A stretch of 64,000 nt of DNA from Thuidium tamariscinum (GCA_947034885.2 OX344749.2:13531501-13595500); one strand, 5' to 3'; positions 13,832 to 26,044 are shown, numbered from the stretch's first letter. Translations and numbers: made by a program. Notes: generated from the sequence alone by a model not told the origin.

Positions 13832-14841
13832 CACTACACTAAAATTGGTAAGTAGTATTGGCAACACTAATTAGCCAAGCTAACACTAATAGTGATTTGC
13901 AAGGTTAGTGTTAGATCATTATTAATTCAATCTAATACTATTTCAGCTAGACAGTAAAATTCTTTTGCTGAGACCTGGTCTGACTTTTGGAGAATGGTGC
14001 TCCTTTTGCCCAATTGGCTTTGGCAATGAGTGATGTGGCCTGTAAAATTTTCATGGGATTGGTGCCACCAAAGGCAGGTAGAGCGTTGTAAAAAACACGA
14101 GAATGACAATAAAAAATATTGGAATGATAGTAAAAAATGCGAGAATGATTTGAAAAAAATGTTAGAACAACTATAAAAATGATGTAATGTCTCTTAAACA
14201 TGATGGAATGATAGTAAAAAAAATGCTTCAATGGTTGGGAAAAAAGCGGTGACAAAAAAACCTGATCTTTCAGAGGAAATAGAGGAGAGAAAGACAAATC
14301 CAATGGTGTCATCCAATGTTAAATCTCATACCTCAAAAAAAGATATAGGGATTGGAAGTTCAAATGGAAGTAAAGGGAACCGGGAGAGTTTGAAATCAAG
14401 GCAGGAAATGGCGGAATACATACCCCACCTCCACCCTCCACCCCAATGAGAGCTTACAATCTTCTCCAAAGCTTGGAGCTCTCCCATTTTCAAGAAGACT
14501 TGGAGCTCTTGGAGTTCCCTCATCCCCACAAAGACATGGAGCTCTCCCAAATTGTCACCAAGCTCCCCAAATTGTCTTCAAGGTAAGGTAGGGAAGAGGA
14601 AGGAGGCCAAATTGCCTTAGTCCAAGGAAAGACAAAACTGTCCTAGACCAGGGAAGGGTAAAAATGGGGGAGGCTAGTGAAGAACAAAATATGTGGTACA
14701 CCAAGGAAAAAATAGATTTTTACAGCAAGAGTTAAGTGCTCCAACACTATTTAGACATAAGTTGATAAATAGTGTTGGGGGTAAAAAATAGAGAACAATA
14801 CTAATTATCAACCAACACTATTTACCAATTTTAGTGTAGTT
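13832..14841. mobile_element. CACTA-like non-autonomous element (~1.0 kb)
   Basis: The left end is CACTACACTAAAATTGGTAA and the right end, reverse complemented, is AACTACACTAAAATTGGTAA, differing at the first base. Both subterminal regions carry many copies of AACACTA or AACACTATT in both orientations (13851-13950 and 14745-14825), as is usual for CACTA elements where transposase binds repeated subterminal motifs. The flanking triplets are GAA and CAA, an imperfect match. The interior has short repeats built on GGAATGATAGTAAAAAA (14090-14225) and TTGGAGCTCTCCC (14473-14560). No transposase is present. Confidence 0.6.
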
Positions 14842-14929
14842 CAACTGAGTGGATGTGGTAAGATGCAAATAGATTGTTGTGATTATCAATAACTTACCCG
14901 GCTTTACCAAAGCCATAGAGCAAAGGCCA

Positions 14930-15610
14930 TGTGATAGGTGGAAAAGTTATGGCAATAAAACGAGTTTTATGCTAGCAAAACATAAGGTAGAAACATGTCC
15001 CAGTTCCCATTCTTGTACTTTAACCCCTAAGAGTTTGGATTCATCTCCACATTTGATGATTTCAGAAAAAAAAACATTATAAAGAGCTATTTGGAAGTAT
15101 ATTTTGGAATTGAGATGCAAATAAAAGTTGTAGAGTTTGAGTTTTAGATTCTATCCAAATGATTAGATTTGTCAATGCAATCACTAATATTTTTCTATAA
15201 ATTTTGAAAGGAAAAATTCAAAATTCCTTCAGAATTCAATTACAAGCAAAAGATTGTCATTTTTTGAGTAAATTTTGTTGTAAAGGATTTGAAATGAAGT
15301 TCTCTTGACATGGTGATTTCTTGGAATTTTTATATTCTTTGATTCTATGACCTCATTTTTGCAATTCTAAGTTTGAACTAAAGTCAATCCAAGTCAACCG
15401 CTTGACATACTTCCACATTTGTAATTTTAGAAAAAATATGTACTCTAATAATACCAAATCCAACCCTAGGATAGTACCACAACTTCATTAAGTATCTCTA
15501 AAAATAATGATGACTTTCATCCAATCTATAATTACAAAGAAATTTGGATTTCAATCCATACATCGTGTAGAAACTAGATGTCGGAGTGCTCTAGGTTTAA
15601 CTAAATTAAT
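14930..15610 (+). repeat. Direct repeat, right copy (possible miniature LTR element)
   Basis: Partner of 13150-13815 in the same orientation. The copies are clearly alignable over most of their length but carry many substitutions and small gaps, so the duplication is old. No target-site duplication could be read with confidence at the outer ends. Confidence 0.45.
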
Positions 15611-15975
15611 CATACCTAAAATTGCATAAATAAGCAATTCAATATAGTCTCCATTATTATATTGGAATTTTTTTGGTAGGATCACACTGGTAGTCAAAAG
15701 AAGATTCTAGATTTTTTTTTAATTCGTTTTTTGACCATATGAATAAACTACAAATTTTCAAAGTGTTGAAAATAGATGTTTTTAAAATCAATCATAGACT
15801 CTCATTAATAGTGAGAGTACATTTTAGGCAAGAATTTGTAGTTTGCATTTTTAGAAGGTTTGTGATTTTAAGTGTAGTTATCTTACTTCTAATTGTATCT
15901 TTAGATTTTTGTAAAAATGTTGCCTCCAAATGCTTAAATTTGATTCATTAATGCATTTGAAGGACACATATTTAA

Positions 15976-17206
15976 CCCTTGACTATATTTTCACCCAAAA
16001 TGCTCTAAGACTTGTTATTTGTAGGACAAGTACCAAATTTTAGGAAAAAAACCCATTTTTGAATGCATATAATTATAGGATCTTGTAGTGTAGCCTAGTT
16101 TGAGAAGATGTGAAATTTTCTTAGAAACTTTATCCATATAGATTGTAAGATTTGAATGTTTGAAACTTTGAATTGACAACAATCCCTTTTTTGGCCTTGC
16201 AAAAAAATAGATATACGTAGCTAGACTTCCTAAGGTCACATTTGTATGAAAAAAAATGTTTAGAATGACTAATTCTTTGGATTCAATCTTCTAGGCATAT
16301 TGGCTATATGTTTGAAATTTTTAAATCATTTGCATTAGATATAATTTGACTCGAGCAAGAAGAGATTGTTTTGGGGTTGTTCCTGTGGCAATTTCCTATA
16401 CTGTTTAGGAACTATAAACCAACCTTGAGAGCCCGATTTTAAAATTAAATTTTTCTTAAGAAATTTAATTTTTTTTAAAAATTTGGAAACTCAATATCCA
16501 ATGCAGTATAGTGTCACCTACGTCAAACTATTGATGTGGCAATGTTCCTAGAGTTCCCTACAGCTTGGGAACTAGCAATCTCTTGCCTTCAAATTTCATC
16601 TAATGGAATTGTACAATATATAGGAGGAAAATAGTTTGTAGAAAGAAAGAAAAATGATTTACATTATTAAATTATTAACAATTTATTTATGGAATTGAAA
16701 AATACCAATTCCAATTTTTGAAATATTGTAATAAACAATCTACATCTATTTCTTAAAAAAATTCCAAAAATTAAAAATTGATTTAAATATAGGACATTAA
16801 AGTTTATCTTAGAATAGAGATACAAACTAAAACTCCTATATTCTAAGATAAACTTTAATGTCCTACAAACTAAAACTCCTATATTTTTCATTTCATTAAT
16901 CAAAATGGAATGATTCAAAGCTTTCTACAAATACATGGAGACCTTGAAAACCAACCTCAAATTTTTATTTCTTAAAAAAGTGATTTTTAAAGAAGTTATT
17001 TATCTATTGATGTGTTGTAAAAACTACATATTATAGAATTTTCTTAAGACTATGTTTGTCAAAAGTTATGCAAATTTTTTGGCCTTAAAGCTAAACTTCA
17101 AGCACATGTTGTATGAAAATTTCAAAGAAAAAAATGACAATTCCATTCACAGTGAGCTACCAAAGATTGATGTGTTGCCAAAAATTGTCATTTGTTCTTT
17201 TAGGGC
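15976..17206. mobile_element. TTAA-flanked non-autonomous element, copy 1
   Basis: The element is bounded by TTAA on both sides (15972-15975 and 17207-17210). Its right end CTTTTAGGGC matches the family terminus CCTTTAGGGG. Interior blocks match the copies at 35015-37099 and 54929-55871, including GGACAAGTACCAAATTTTAGG-like sequence after the left end and CAGTGAGCTACC near 17149. A separate small inverted-repeat element is nested at 16333-16605. A TTAA duplication is known for piggyBac, Kolobok and Sola3 types; no transposase is present, so the superfamily is open. Confidence 0.65.
16333..16605. mobile_element. MITE with CATTAGAT ends nested in a TTAA element
   Basis: The ends are CATTAGATATAATTTG and, reverse complemented, CATTAGATGAAATTTG. 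A second inverted pair (AAGAGATTG and CAATCTCTTG) lies further in. Sister copies of the host element read ATTTGGAATTGTAC across this point (35365-35375; reverse strand near 45510 and 55515). Here the flanks are ATTTG and GAATTGTAC, so the join shows no visible duplication. It belongs to the same family as 4968-5216. Confidence 0.6.
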
Positions 17207-17234
17207 TTAACACTAATTCACAAACTACTGATTT

Positions 17235-17740
17235 TTACAAATTTTGTTTTAGGGTTCACCTATATAACAATTATAGGAAATTAGAGAGCCGTTACTTTGA
17301 AAAATTACAAAAATTACATACCACATCCAAAAAGATCTATTTTTTTTTATATTCATGATTTTCATTTGCTTATACTACAAAAATACTATTTTTTAGGAAA
17401 AGGTGCCTCCAACTCTATTGAGTTGTTTATATTGACAATTTTGGGTACTTTCATCATATCTTGGAAAGGTCAATGTCTAAGTAAAGCTTTCTTGATGCAT
17501 TGACCATTACTGATACACTAGAAGCTTTAGGAAAGGTAGGAAGTTCATAAAGTGTCCATTTAAGAATGAAAGAGTTAAAAGTTATTTTGAGGGTAGGTAG
17601 ACTTTTTGAAATATTTTTTTTAGAGGATTTACCTTAAAAAGAAAATGAAAGTAACATCTAACTCAAATTGTTTCATATTTTTGGAGCTTCATGAAATTAG
17701 TTATGAATTTTGGAATTTGAAATGCTATGGTCACTTAAAG
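17235..17740. repeat. Dispersed repeat, second copy (partner near 3310-3550)
   Basis: Closely similar to 3310-3550 over the first 220 bp, with a weaker match to 3840-4060 beyond. It begins close to the end of the TTAA-flanked element. It contains no convincing coding sequence and its class is unknown. Confidence 0.55.
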
Positions 17741-18450
17741 CATCTATGTTATGAAATGTACTAATTGTTTGTATACTACTAGTTGAATGAGAAAGTAAAA
17801 TTCAATTTTATGTTAGAGGACACTTTTAGGTAGATAGCAAGATTTTTTCATTTTCTACAAGAAATAAATACATAAAAATTTAATATTGAGTTTCTATGGT
17901 TTATTTTGTGTAGCCTAGCCACCTCCTATTTGAGTTTTAGGTGGAAAATTTTGCCTTTGATCAGTGATTGAAATTTAAAAAAAAATTCACTCCTAAATAG
18001 CTAATGAGTTTTTCAATTTTACTATCTTAAAAAAAAAGTTTAAGAAAATCATGCCTGAATATTGAGATCATAAGAACCTACTTGAATTCTTGGTTCATTA
18101 GAGGTTAAGGATTAACTAACCTTCATAACTTTTGCAATATTTATCAGAGTCTATTGCAACAAAAATTCTTGTATAGATCATGTCATGTGGAAGCTACATT
18201 GAATCTCTCAAATATTCATTGAGAAATATAAAGTCTCTGCTATCTGCCTAAAATCAAGTAAAAAACACAAGATGGTCCTTAAAAGCATTAGGAATTTACC
18301 CCCACTCATTTGAGGTCTACAGTAATGAGCATGATTTTGTACATAGAGGTTTGGCCATCTTTTATCGTTCAGAAGAGCCTGGTGCAAGAAATCAAGAGCC
18401 TGAGAGCATCCCCATGCATGCACGCCAAAAGGCTGAAAAATGATAATGTA

Positions 18451-19186
18451 GGGTGAATGCAAGAAACACCTGTACTATTTGTTGCGTTTTACTACAGTAC
18501 TCATGACTTTTTTTGGAGTACTTTAAAATTAGAAAACTAATTTGAAATTTTTTTGAAAAATATGAACAATGTATAGACCTCTAAGATGAAGGTTTTCACT
18601 GAAGGAATTCACTGAAGGAAATTGATAGAAAAATTCTCTAAGTAGGAGAATTAAAAAAGCGCCAAACCTCAAGAAAATACATATCTTCATGTTTTAATTT
18701 GGGAAAAATAGTAAAAATAAGTAAATTCAAAAAATAAAAAGTGGCCATTTGAAACAATTCTATGGAGATGGTCATTCACCAAAAAAAATACCAAAATAAT
18801 ATTTTATATGTTTCAAAATTCAAGCTCACTTTGTAGACTTCTACACCACACAAAAATAACTTTTTTCAAAATTCCTCATGTGGAGAGATGTAAATCTACT
18901 AGAAGACCATCTCATCCAAATTTCATCTCAAAATCATTAAAAAAAGGTACTCCTTAGTACTAAAAACCTCCAAATTCTCATTTGTGACATTTAATCACTA
19001 GCACTATTTTAGTATTAAAATATTTTTGAAAATTATGAAAAAATTATGTAAGGTGTATGATAGACATGAGTACCTTCTCTAGAAATCTTGAGTCATTTCA
19101 AGCAAAAATGCAAAAGTTATGGCCAAAAAACAGATTAGCACTTAGCTTGTGACGGAAAATAGTACAAGTGTTTCTCGCATTCACCT
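18451..19186. mobile_element. ~736-bp inverted-repeat element with 4-bp duplication TGTA
   Basis: The left end GGGTGAATGCAAGAAACAC and the reverse-complemented right end AGGTGAATGCGAGAAACAC match over 18 of 19 bases apart from one further change. TGTA occurs directly outside both ends (18447-18450 and 19187-19190). The interior matches the family members at 1-602, 25316-26044 and 31663-32407. It is non-coding. Confidence 0.7.
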
Positions 19187-20380
19187 TGTAGCGTGTTTGC
19201 CCTGTGAAACTGCCCCATGCCAGGCACTCCAAACAAAAAATATAGCCAGCAAACACTTCAAAGTAACAATGGCACTGAATTTTTGTGTTTGTTCCTCGTG
19301 GCTCACTATATCTTGATTTTCACAATTCTAGCACACTCTTAGTGAATGTTCAGCCATTCGGAGCTCGGAGGCCCAACACTTGGCCTGACATCCTTCACTT
19401 AGCTTCATAAAAGTAATTCTTTGGTTTGGGAGACGTATTTAGTGTGTGAATTAAAAGTGTAGGCATGGGGGTATGAAGCACCTTCATTAGCCATCAACCC
19501 ATGTCAAACCCCATTTGGTGCCCCTACTTGAGGGGTCTGGCATGGGGATGCTCTGAGTGATGTTCAATCACCATCATCCCATCAAATTGGTCTGATGAGT
19601 GCAGAAGAGTGCACAGAAAGTCGCAAAGCCGTGGAAACTTTTTTGCCTGGTACACGAGCAGGAAGTGGTGGTTGTGACAATGCACATTTCATCTCCATCA
19701 AGGACTGGGGTAAGAAGCATGCATCTTTTGCAGCCTGTCCTTGCTCAGCTCTGCAGTAAATAATTTCGAGGAAGAGCAAGTAGCCAAGTACTGGACTGGA
19801 CTGGACTGCACTGGACTGGAAGTTAATGGAACAGCAGAAGGTGGCTTGAGTAGTTGAGTGCATGCCATTGGGAAAAAAACTCAAAATCCTCAAAAACATC
19901 CAACGAGTTGGTGGAGGCTGTATTCCAGCTGAACAGAGGTGTCGGTGCCTTTTGCTGTCAAGGCTGGCTGCCCGCCTGGTACTTGAAGGGGGAGCCTGGC
20001 GCAGCCTCCCAGAGACTGAATATATTAAATGGAAGAGGGCAAGCGCCAGCCGGGCAGTCTGGGACTCTGGGAGTCTGGGCAGCGCAATTAAGGGCAAGCC
20101 TGTCAATCTGCCCAGCTACAGTATGTCGGCTGTCGGCCTTGGATTAGCACTAGAGTAAACCGACCATCAACTCTTGTAAACCACCCGATTAATTATCTTA
20201 AAGGTTCCACCCCGAATTTAGGGCCGGCCGGAAGGCAAGCGAAGGGAAGGGGCAGCACTGCAGCAGCCTTTGAAGAGTGATCATCTCTAGTTTCGAAGCT
20301 TCAAATTGGACCCTCCTGTTTTACAACAATATACGGAATCGTAGATACCAAATCAGGAGTACGTGTACGAGTGTGTTGGA

Positions 20381-20760
20381 ACTTGTATCGTTACACAAGT
20401 TGGAAGTTAGAAACAAAAAGATCATTTGCTTTTGGTGCCACTTTGCTTCAAATGCCATGCAACTCGAGAATCAGTGTAATAAGTGAGTCAAAAGGGTCGC
20501 AATCTTTGATGCAAAAAGCCGTGCATTGGATTTGGAGTATATACCCACAGTTGTGCGTTGGCAATTGTATCGCTACACTTGGAAGTTAGAAACAAAAAGA
20601 GATAGTTCTCCCCTCGTTCCTCTAAGAAACAAAAAAAATAGTCTACTTTAATTGCCACCATGCTGCTCCGCCTGCTCGAGGATTAGTGTAATAAGTGAGA
20701 GAAAAGGTAACAACCTGAGATGCAAAGAGCCCTTGGATTTGGAGTCTGCAATCTGGACAG
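20381..20760 (+). repeat. Tandem duplication, unit about 181 bp
   Basis: TTGTATCG.TACAC followed by TTGGAAGTTAGAAACAAAAAG occurs at about 20383 and again at about 20564. A further partial copy (AGTGTAATAAGTGAG, then GCAAAGAGCC.TTGGATTTGGAGT) follows at 20685-20745. The copies are diverged and the repeat is not coding in any consistent frame. Confidence 0.6.
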
Positions 20761-21249
20761 ACAGCACGAGGATTCTACCCCGAGGGAGGTGGAAAAAGGG
20801 GAAGCAAAAGAGGGTCCCAGCAGCTTGCTCGTGTCGCCTTTTTCTCCAAATTATTGTTGGCAACTTTTTTTCGTGGTTGCCTTCACTGGAGGTGGTGAAC
20901 CGCAGTGACGACCCCTTCCTGGCTCTCACTGGCTTGGGCAATGAGATGATCAGGCACCCCACCAATTGCAACTTGCGTCACCTTCTCTCTCTTTTGTTTG
21001 TTTCTTAGCTTCGCAGTCCATCCATGTACGCACACGAGCATCTCTGATTAGCAGAAAAGTTTGTGCTTTCCGTGACTTTATATTAGTTTTTATATGCAAA
21101 TCGATCAACACCGGGCGTACTGTACGTACTGCACAAACTAGCTAGCCAAGGCCGGGGCCCGGGGGGAGAGCGAGCAAGCATTCCTGACTTCCCGTCTGTT
21201 GTTGTCGAATCGGGTCCGCAGATGAGCAGCAATTGCAAGCTCCACCGTC

Positions 21250-21613
21250 ACTACTAAAAGAGGCGCATGCCTCGGAAGAGGCATCTTTCAGTAGTCGCCG
21301 CCTGAAATACAACCGACGCCATACCAGGGCACTGTACGAGCGTATTCTGTTGCAAACTCAAGTTAGATACATCATAATTAATCAAACGTAGTGCGCAAGT
21401 TTCGAGACGGCACCTTTGCATGGACGTTCCGTCAGTATACCAGGCGAATAGGCCCCTGGAAAAAGCCAATGGGGGATACTTTCTGGCTTTCACGAGCCAA
21501 TGGGACTAAAAATAAACGTAACTTAATCCAAGCACAACACGGTATTGAGCCCTGGACCCCTCGTTTTGAATACTTCCAGAACCACTGTCGCAGCTCGCCA
21601 GCTACAGCCTGAT
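21250..21613 (-). mobile_element. SINE-like repeat (tRNA-derived head)
   Basis: Read on the minus strand from 21613, the sequence resembles the internal RNA polymerase III promoter of a tRNA: a weak A-box-like TGGCGAGCTGCG, then GACAGTGGTT, and about 40 bases later a B-box-like GGCTCAATACC (8 of 11 bases of the consensus). The far end carries a small hairpin built on GATGCCTC and GAGGCATG (about 21262-21290). I could not confirm a poly(A) tail or target duplication, and a second copy is not visible in the window. Confidence 0.3.
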
Positions 21614-24038
21614 GATCGAGCGGATTATATTTTGTGGCAGACGGATGCATCTGATCAATTTCGATGGTACAGGACATTGGACATTGTCTCCAGCTTCAGC
21701 TTTTGGTTGACCTGGAGGTGGATTCCGGACGCGAAAGGGGCGATCATTCGTCGCTTACTAGGTATGGGATTCTTAATTAATCACCTTCGTACGAACTTAC
21801 GGTAGTCTGGAGCATGTATTGGTGAAGAGAGAATCCTGAAAGGACGCTTGTGTCCCTGGGATGGTCAAAACAAGTGTGGCAGAATGGACGATTTCATCCA
21901 ATTTTTTGTGCACAACTTCATTGATGTTGTACCTACATCATTGAGTTCAATTCAAGACATTTTAGTTTTTTTTTTATTCTACATGGGGTAGTTTATAAAA
22001 AAATGGTACACTATCTAGATCTAGTGCCTTTAATACTTTGCGCTTTTTTCCCTTTCAACTTGATTATTACATTCAAAACAATTTCATTTGCTTTTGAGCA
22101 AATCTATCAAGATGAAACTTCTAAAGTATAATTATTGAAGTATATTTAATTTCAAGACAAATATCACACACATGATTTCATCTTTGAAAAATAAAACTAC
22201 AATATTTGACTCTTCAATTGCAAAAGAATAGAGGATAATTACAAAGGAGGGACTTTTAAGTTTGATTGGCTCTATCTTGTAAGGGTTGAATGGTGCATTC
22301 TAGAAGAACACTACAAAAAAGACACCGCAACATTAAGTGTTTGATAGATGACAAAGAATCCTTCTATGTAGAATAGATGTGCAAATGTTCATTCTTCAAA
22401 TTTTGTCTTAAAAGGGGAGATCTTGCAACAATACTTGGGCCTCTAATGAGTGCTCTTGTTTTTTTTTGAAGCAAGTGATTCACGCTGAACCCGAAATGAT
22501 GATTTCCACGGTGGCCAGCCCGTGTTTCTGGGGTTAAGACCTCCTCCCTCGCGCACCCTCGTTGCAAATGAATTTTCATTTGCTTCTGCCGAAATGTTGG
22601 AAGATAGAATAAACTACGGCCATAACTTCGTACCGGTACCGGTAATGGGGATTCCGGCCAAGCCTGCCGGCAGTGTGTACAGTGAGGTATGGACCACAAG
22701 CTACAGATCAGCTCTCCAGTAGAAACTCCAAGCACCAGACATCAAGAATTCAAGACCCATTTCGAAACCAAAAAACGTCAACATTGAAGGGCCTTGAGAG
22801 TTGGAGAGGCTTGTATTATTACCCCTCAAAATGTGTAGTCAAACTGACACCTTTGGGGTGATTCCCGAAAATTCCTCACCCCCTGGACTGGTTCAGCGCT
22901 ACAGGAGCTGATCCCCTAGAGTATAAACGTCGGTCACCCCTGGTTAGTGACTAGTTAAGTGACTAATTAGTGACTAGTGACTGACTAGCCCGACTGCCCG
23001 AGCCGGTGGCCCGAGTGATGAGAACATACTCCCTTTGTCGGTAACCGGCATGACGCGCAGTGAGGCAGGCAGGCTCTCATCAGGCTCTCAGGCTCTCCAG
23101 GGTCGGTGCCCATCAGTTGAATTTTCTACCGCACGATCGACTTACCCAATCAGAAACTGAGTGCTCTCTGCCTGATTGAGTGTACCTCCGTCGCGAATGA
23201 AGTTACCCGAAGCCAGTGCTTTTATCAAAGTGCCAGCCACTGAGGAACCTTTCAACTTGGAAACAGTGAGGCCTGAATTAATATCTTAAGCGTACACTAG
23301 ACGAGAATTGCGCAAGGGTACAGACCGACTACAGTCGCGGTTGCTGAAGGGCTTGGTGGGGATTCTGGCCAATGATTCGGGTGGGTGGAACGCTGGAAGT
23401 CGGGCATGTAACTTCCGCCCCTCCTGCTGCTACTGAAGATTCACGTGGGTGTCGATGTGGGAGCGTCCACTCAAGGTTGGTGTCCTTGTCATGTTCAGTG
23501 ACAAGAGGGCGCGTTGGATCATTTCCTCAATGATCAGGCTAGGCTCCTGTGGATATTTTCCGAAAGGCAAGGCTTCTCGGCCTTCTTCAACTTGAGAAGC
23601 TACTATAGACCCCGGCCTGCACGAGTGTCACTTCGATCCGTCTCGTACCTGATCCGGCCTCAATGATCCGGCCTCCTTGGGTCGGTCTCGTACCTGATCG
23701 AGTAAGTTGACTCGATCGCCAAAGCCCCACGTGAAAAGCGGGCGATCGATAGAATCAAAGGAACTGAAGGGTACAGGATGGGATCGCATTGACAGAGGAC
23801 GCTGCGAAAAAAACACTGAAAAACGTTAACGCAACTCTCCTGTTCCGAAGAAGCAAATATTGCGCGCGCTTCAGTCACGCGTTTTGATCTTCAATGCTAG
23901 TAGGTCTAGCCTCTGGAGGACTTCAAGCCGCGCCTTTTGCAGAATGTGAACAGCCAGCCAGCCAGGGCAAATACAGTATTACTCTGCCAGCATATCGGAG
24001 ATCAATATTATCTATATATCCCCGATTGAAATGCGCGC

Positions 24039-24326
24039 ATGGCCTTGGGTTTTGTTCTGACTCTTGCTTTTGTCTGCTGGGATTCATTTCTCACTCGTTT
24101 TCAGCTGCGGAGTTGTCCATTTTCTGAGCAACCGTCCTTGGAGAGCGTTTGTCGCATTGTAGGGAGAATATATATTCGGGAAACTGAGGTACTCACCTGT
24201 GAGAAAATTAACCGTCTCCCTACTTGCACAGCTTGGGGAGAATACGTGTGTGCAGTCACACATCTTGGAAGGGAAGGGAAGGCGAAGTATGGGGTGAATG
24301 GGGTGATTGGAGTCAGGTGGGCTTAG
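24039..24326 (+). CDS. Doubtful 95-residue ORF with hydrophobic N-terminus
   Basis: The frame opens at an ATG in good context (GCGCGCATGGCC) and encodes a short N-terminal hydrophobic stretch (residues 1-14, start MALGFVLTLAFVC), then a cysteine-containing polar region. A TATATA motif at 24011-24018 lies only about 25 bases upstream, too close to leave a normal 5' leader. No family is recognised. It sits in the GC-richer island where open frames are common by chance, so I give it little weight. Confidence 0.15.
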   Translation: MALGFVLTLAFVCWDSFLTRFQLRSCPFSEQPSLESVCRIVGRIYIRETEVLTCEKINRLPTCTAWGEYVCAVTHLGREGKAKYGVNGVIGVRWA

Positions 24327-25315
24327 CTAGGGGGACAGTCAACGTCACCTAGCTGTAAAGGCAGTGCCGCAATTAATTTGAGAGTCAACTGAAGGTCTTT
24401 CATTGAGGAGGGGAATTGTTAATAATAGATGAAATGCGGAGATTCGGGAAGCTCGTTTTGTCTTTCTTTTTACAAACGAAACGGGATTTCATTGCAGAAG
24501 GTAATTTCAATTCAACACAATCAGCCACAAGTGGTCTGGAAGGGACAGCAAAACATTTGGGAAATACAACAGGTTGCTTAAAAAAAATTCCTGGGAAAAA
24601 ACTTGAAATTGCCAAAAATCACATTGAAATGCATAAAATTTTCAAATGAAATGCAGAATGATAGTTTAATTTTTTTTTGGATTTGTTGGGTGAATTATAT
24701 GCATCATGAACTCTACTCTTTGTACAAAAAAATTGAACCTAAAAATACATTATGTGGCTATAAAATATAAATTGAATACATTCATTGATTCATCAAATAT
24801 TTCAAATGCAAGGGCATTAAGATATAAGTTCAATGGTTTGTATTGTGTCTTATACTCTCTCTTTCTCTCTACAATGCCTAATGCAATCCCATGCCCTCAA
24901 TTCCAATGAAAAATTCAAACATTGTAAGAACCAACATTATACAAAAGTTTGACAAATTATTAATACTATAATAAATCATAATTTCCTTCAATTTTTATAT
25001 ACAACAATGTGAATGTTGTGTACCAACATACCAAGGCACAAAATGTTTTTTCAAAGTTCTAAAATAAATTTGACAAAAGATAAAACAATTCCAACTCACA
25101 TTGAATAAAACTAAGTTTTAGACATGGCTGATTTTGAGATTAATTTCCTTTCAAATAAATAAATTGGATGAAGAGAAAAGGCCGCAGAGTATGTCACACA
25201 CTACAAGTTCTTTTGTATTTGTACTTTTGTAATTTGTTCATCAGTGCTAATGGAATGGTTATTTGAATGAAAATGTTTCACAATTGTACTCAATTTTCTT
25301 TGCCATTGTATATGA

Positions 25316-26044
25316 GGGTGATTGCAAGAAACACTTGTCCTATTTTTTGTCCCTTTGACCTTGGCCAGGTGGTTTTTTACTCATAACTATTGAGTCATTT
25401 GTTCATTTCGCACGAAACTTGAAATAAAGGTACTCATAAAAGTTCTAAACATAATGAAATTTTTTGAAATTATTAAAAAATATTTTATTATTTTTAAACA
25501 CCCCCCGATTGGATGTCTACCTTCAGTATTTTGGGGGGTTTTAGTCCTATTTTTTACCCAAAAATCCAATTTTTAAGCTCAAAATTGGTATGCAAGGACT
25601 TTTACTAAAGATACACAAGATCACAAAGCAATTTTTTAAGAATAATGAGATGTTTAACTTCCACATGTGCTCAAAGTGGACTACCTTTGCGCACATGTAT
25701 AGAACACAATTAATTTTTCTCAAAGATGAAAATGGTTGAAGAGGAGCATATTGAGGTTAGGAAAAATGGATTTTTGAATTTTATTTTTTTTGAATATTTT
25801 AACTATTTTTAAAAATCAAACATCATAGCGTCTATTTTCATTGTATTTTCCATTGTGTTTTTTTTGTGCATAACTTTTAGAGTTAAATTTTCTTAGATCT
25901 GAATTTTAAGGTAAACAATATTCACATTGCTCTTCAAATTATTCATATTTTATTTTATTCTTAAAAAATTATTTCAAAAGTCACATGAGTCATCAAAATA
26001 GGCCATTTTGAGCCAAAATTGGTAAGTGTTTCTTGCAACAACCC
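25316..26044. mobile_element. ~729-bp inverted-repeat element with 4-bp duplication ATGA
   Basis: The left end GGGTGATTGCAAGAAACAC and the reverse-complemented right end GGGTTGTTGCAAGAAACAC differ at two bases. ATGA lies directly outside both ends (25312-25315 and 26045-26048). The two termini continue differently: one reads TTGTCC..TTTTTTGTCCCTTTGACC and the other, reverse complemented, CCAATTTTGGCTCAAAATGG. The same two end types recur in the other copies, which gives their relative orientation. Non-coding. Confidence 0.72.

Larger units (their letters stand above)
19200..24650. other. GC-richer island, no convincing protein gene
   Basis: About 5.4 kb has clearly higher GC than its surroundings, with CpG-bearing stretches, short direct repeats and several open frames on both strands. 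The longest (174 codons, minus strand, 19582-20106) is opposed by open frames on the plus strand and has no recognisable domain. The island holds a SINE-like repeat (21250-21613), a tandem duplication (20381-20760) and a TATATA site at 24011-24018 just upstream of a 95-codon frame. Candidates are a long non-coding RNA locus, a decayed gene, or a nest of old elements. Confidence 0.35.

Noticed and set aside
19582-20106. 174-codon minus-strand open frame in the GC-rich island
   Set aside because: Open frames of 97-98 codons lie on the opposite strand, the peptide has no recognisable domain, and the region includes simple repeats of GGACT; most likely chance in GC-richer DNA.
22309-22328. CACTACAAAAAAGACACCGC, resembling a CACTA end
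   Set aside because: No matching inverted end or flanking triplet was found nearby, so a single short match is not enough.
22364-22735. 123-codon minus-strand frame
   Set aside because: No recognisable motif; composition and opposing frames suggest a chance ORF.
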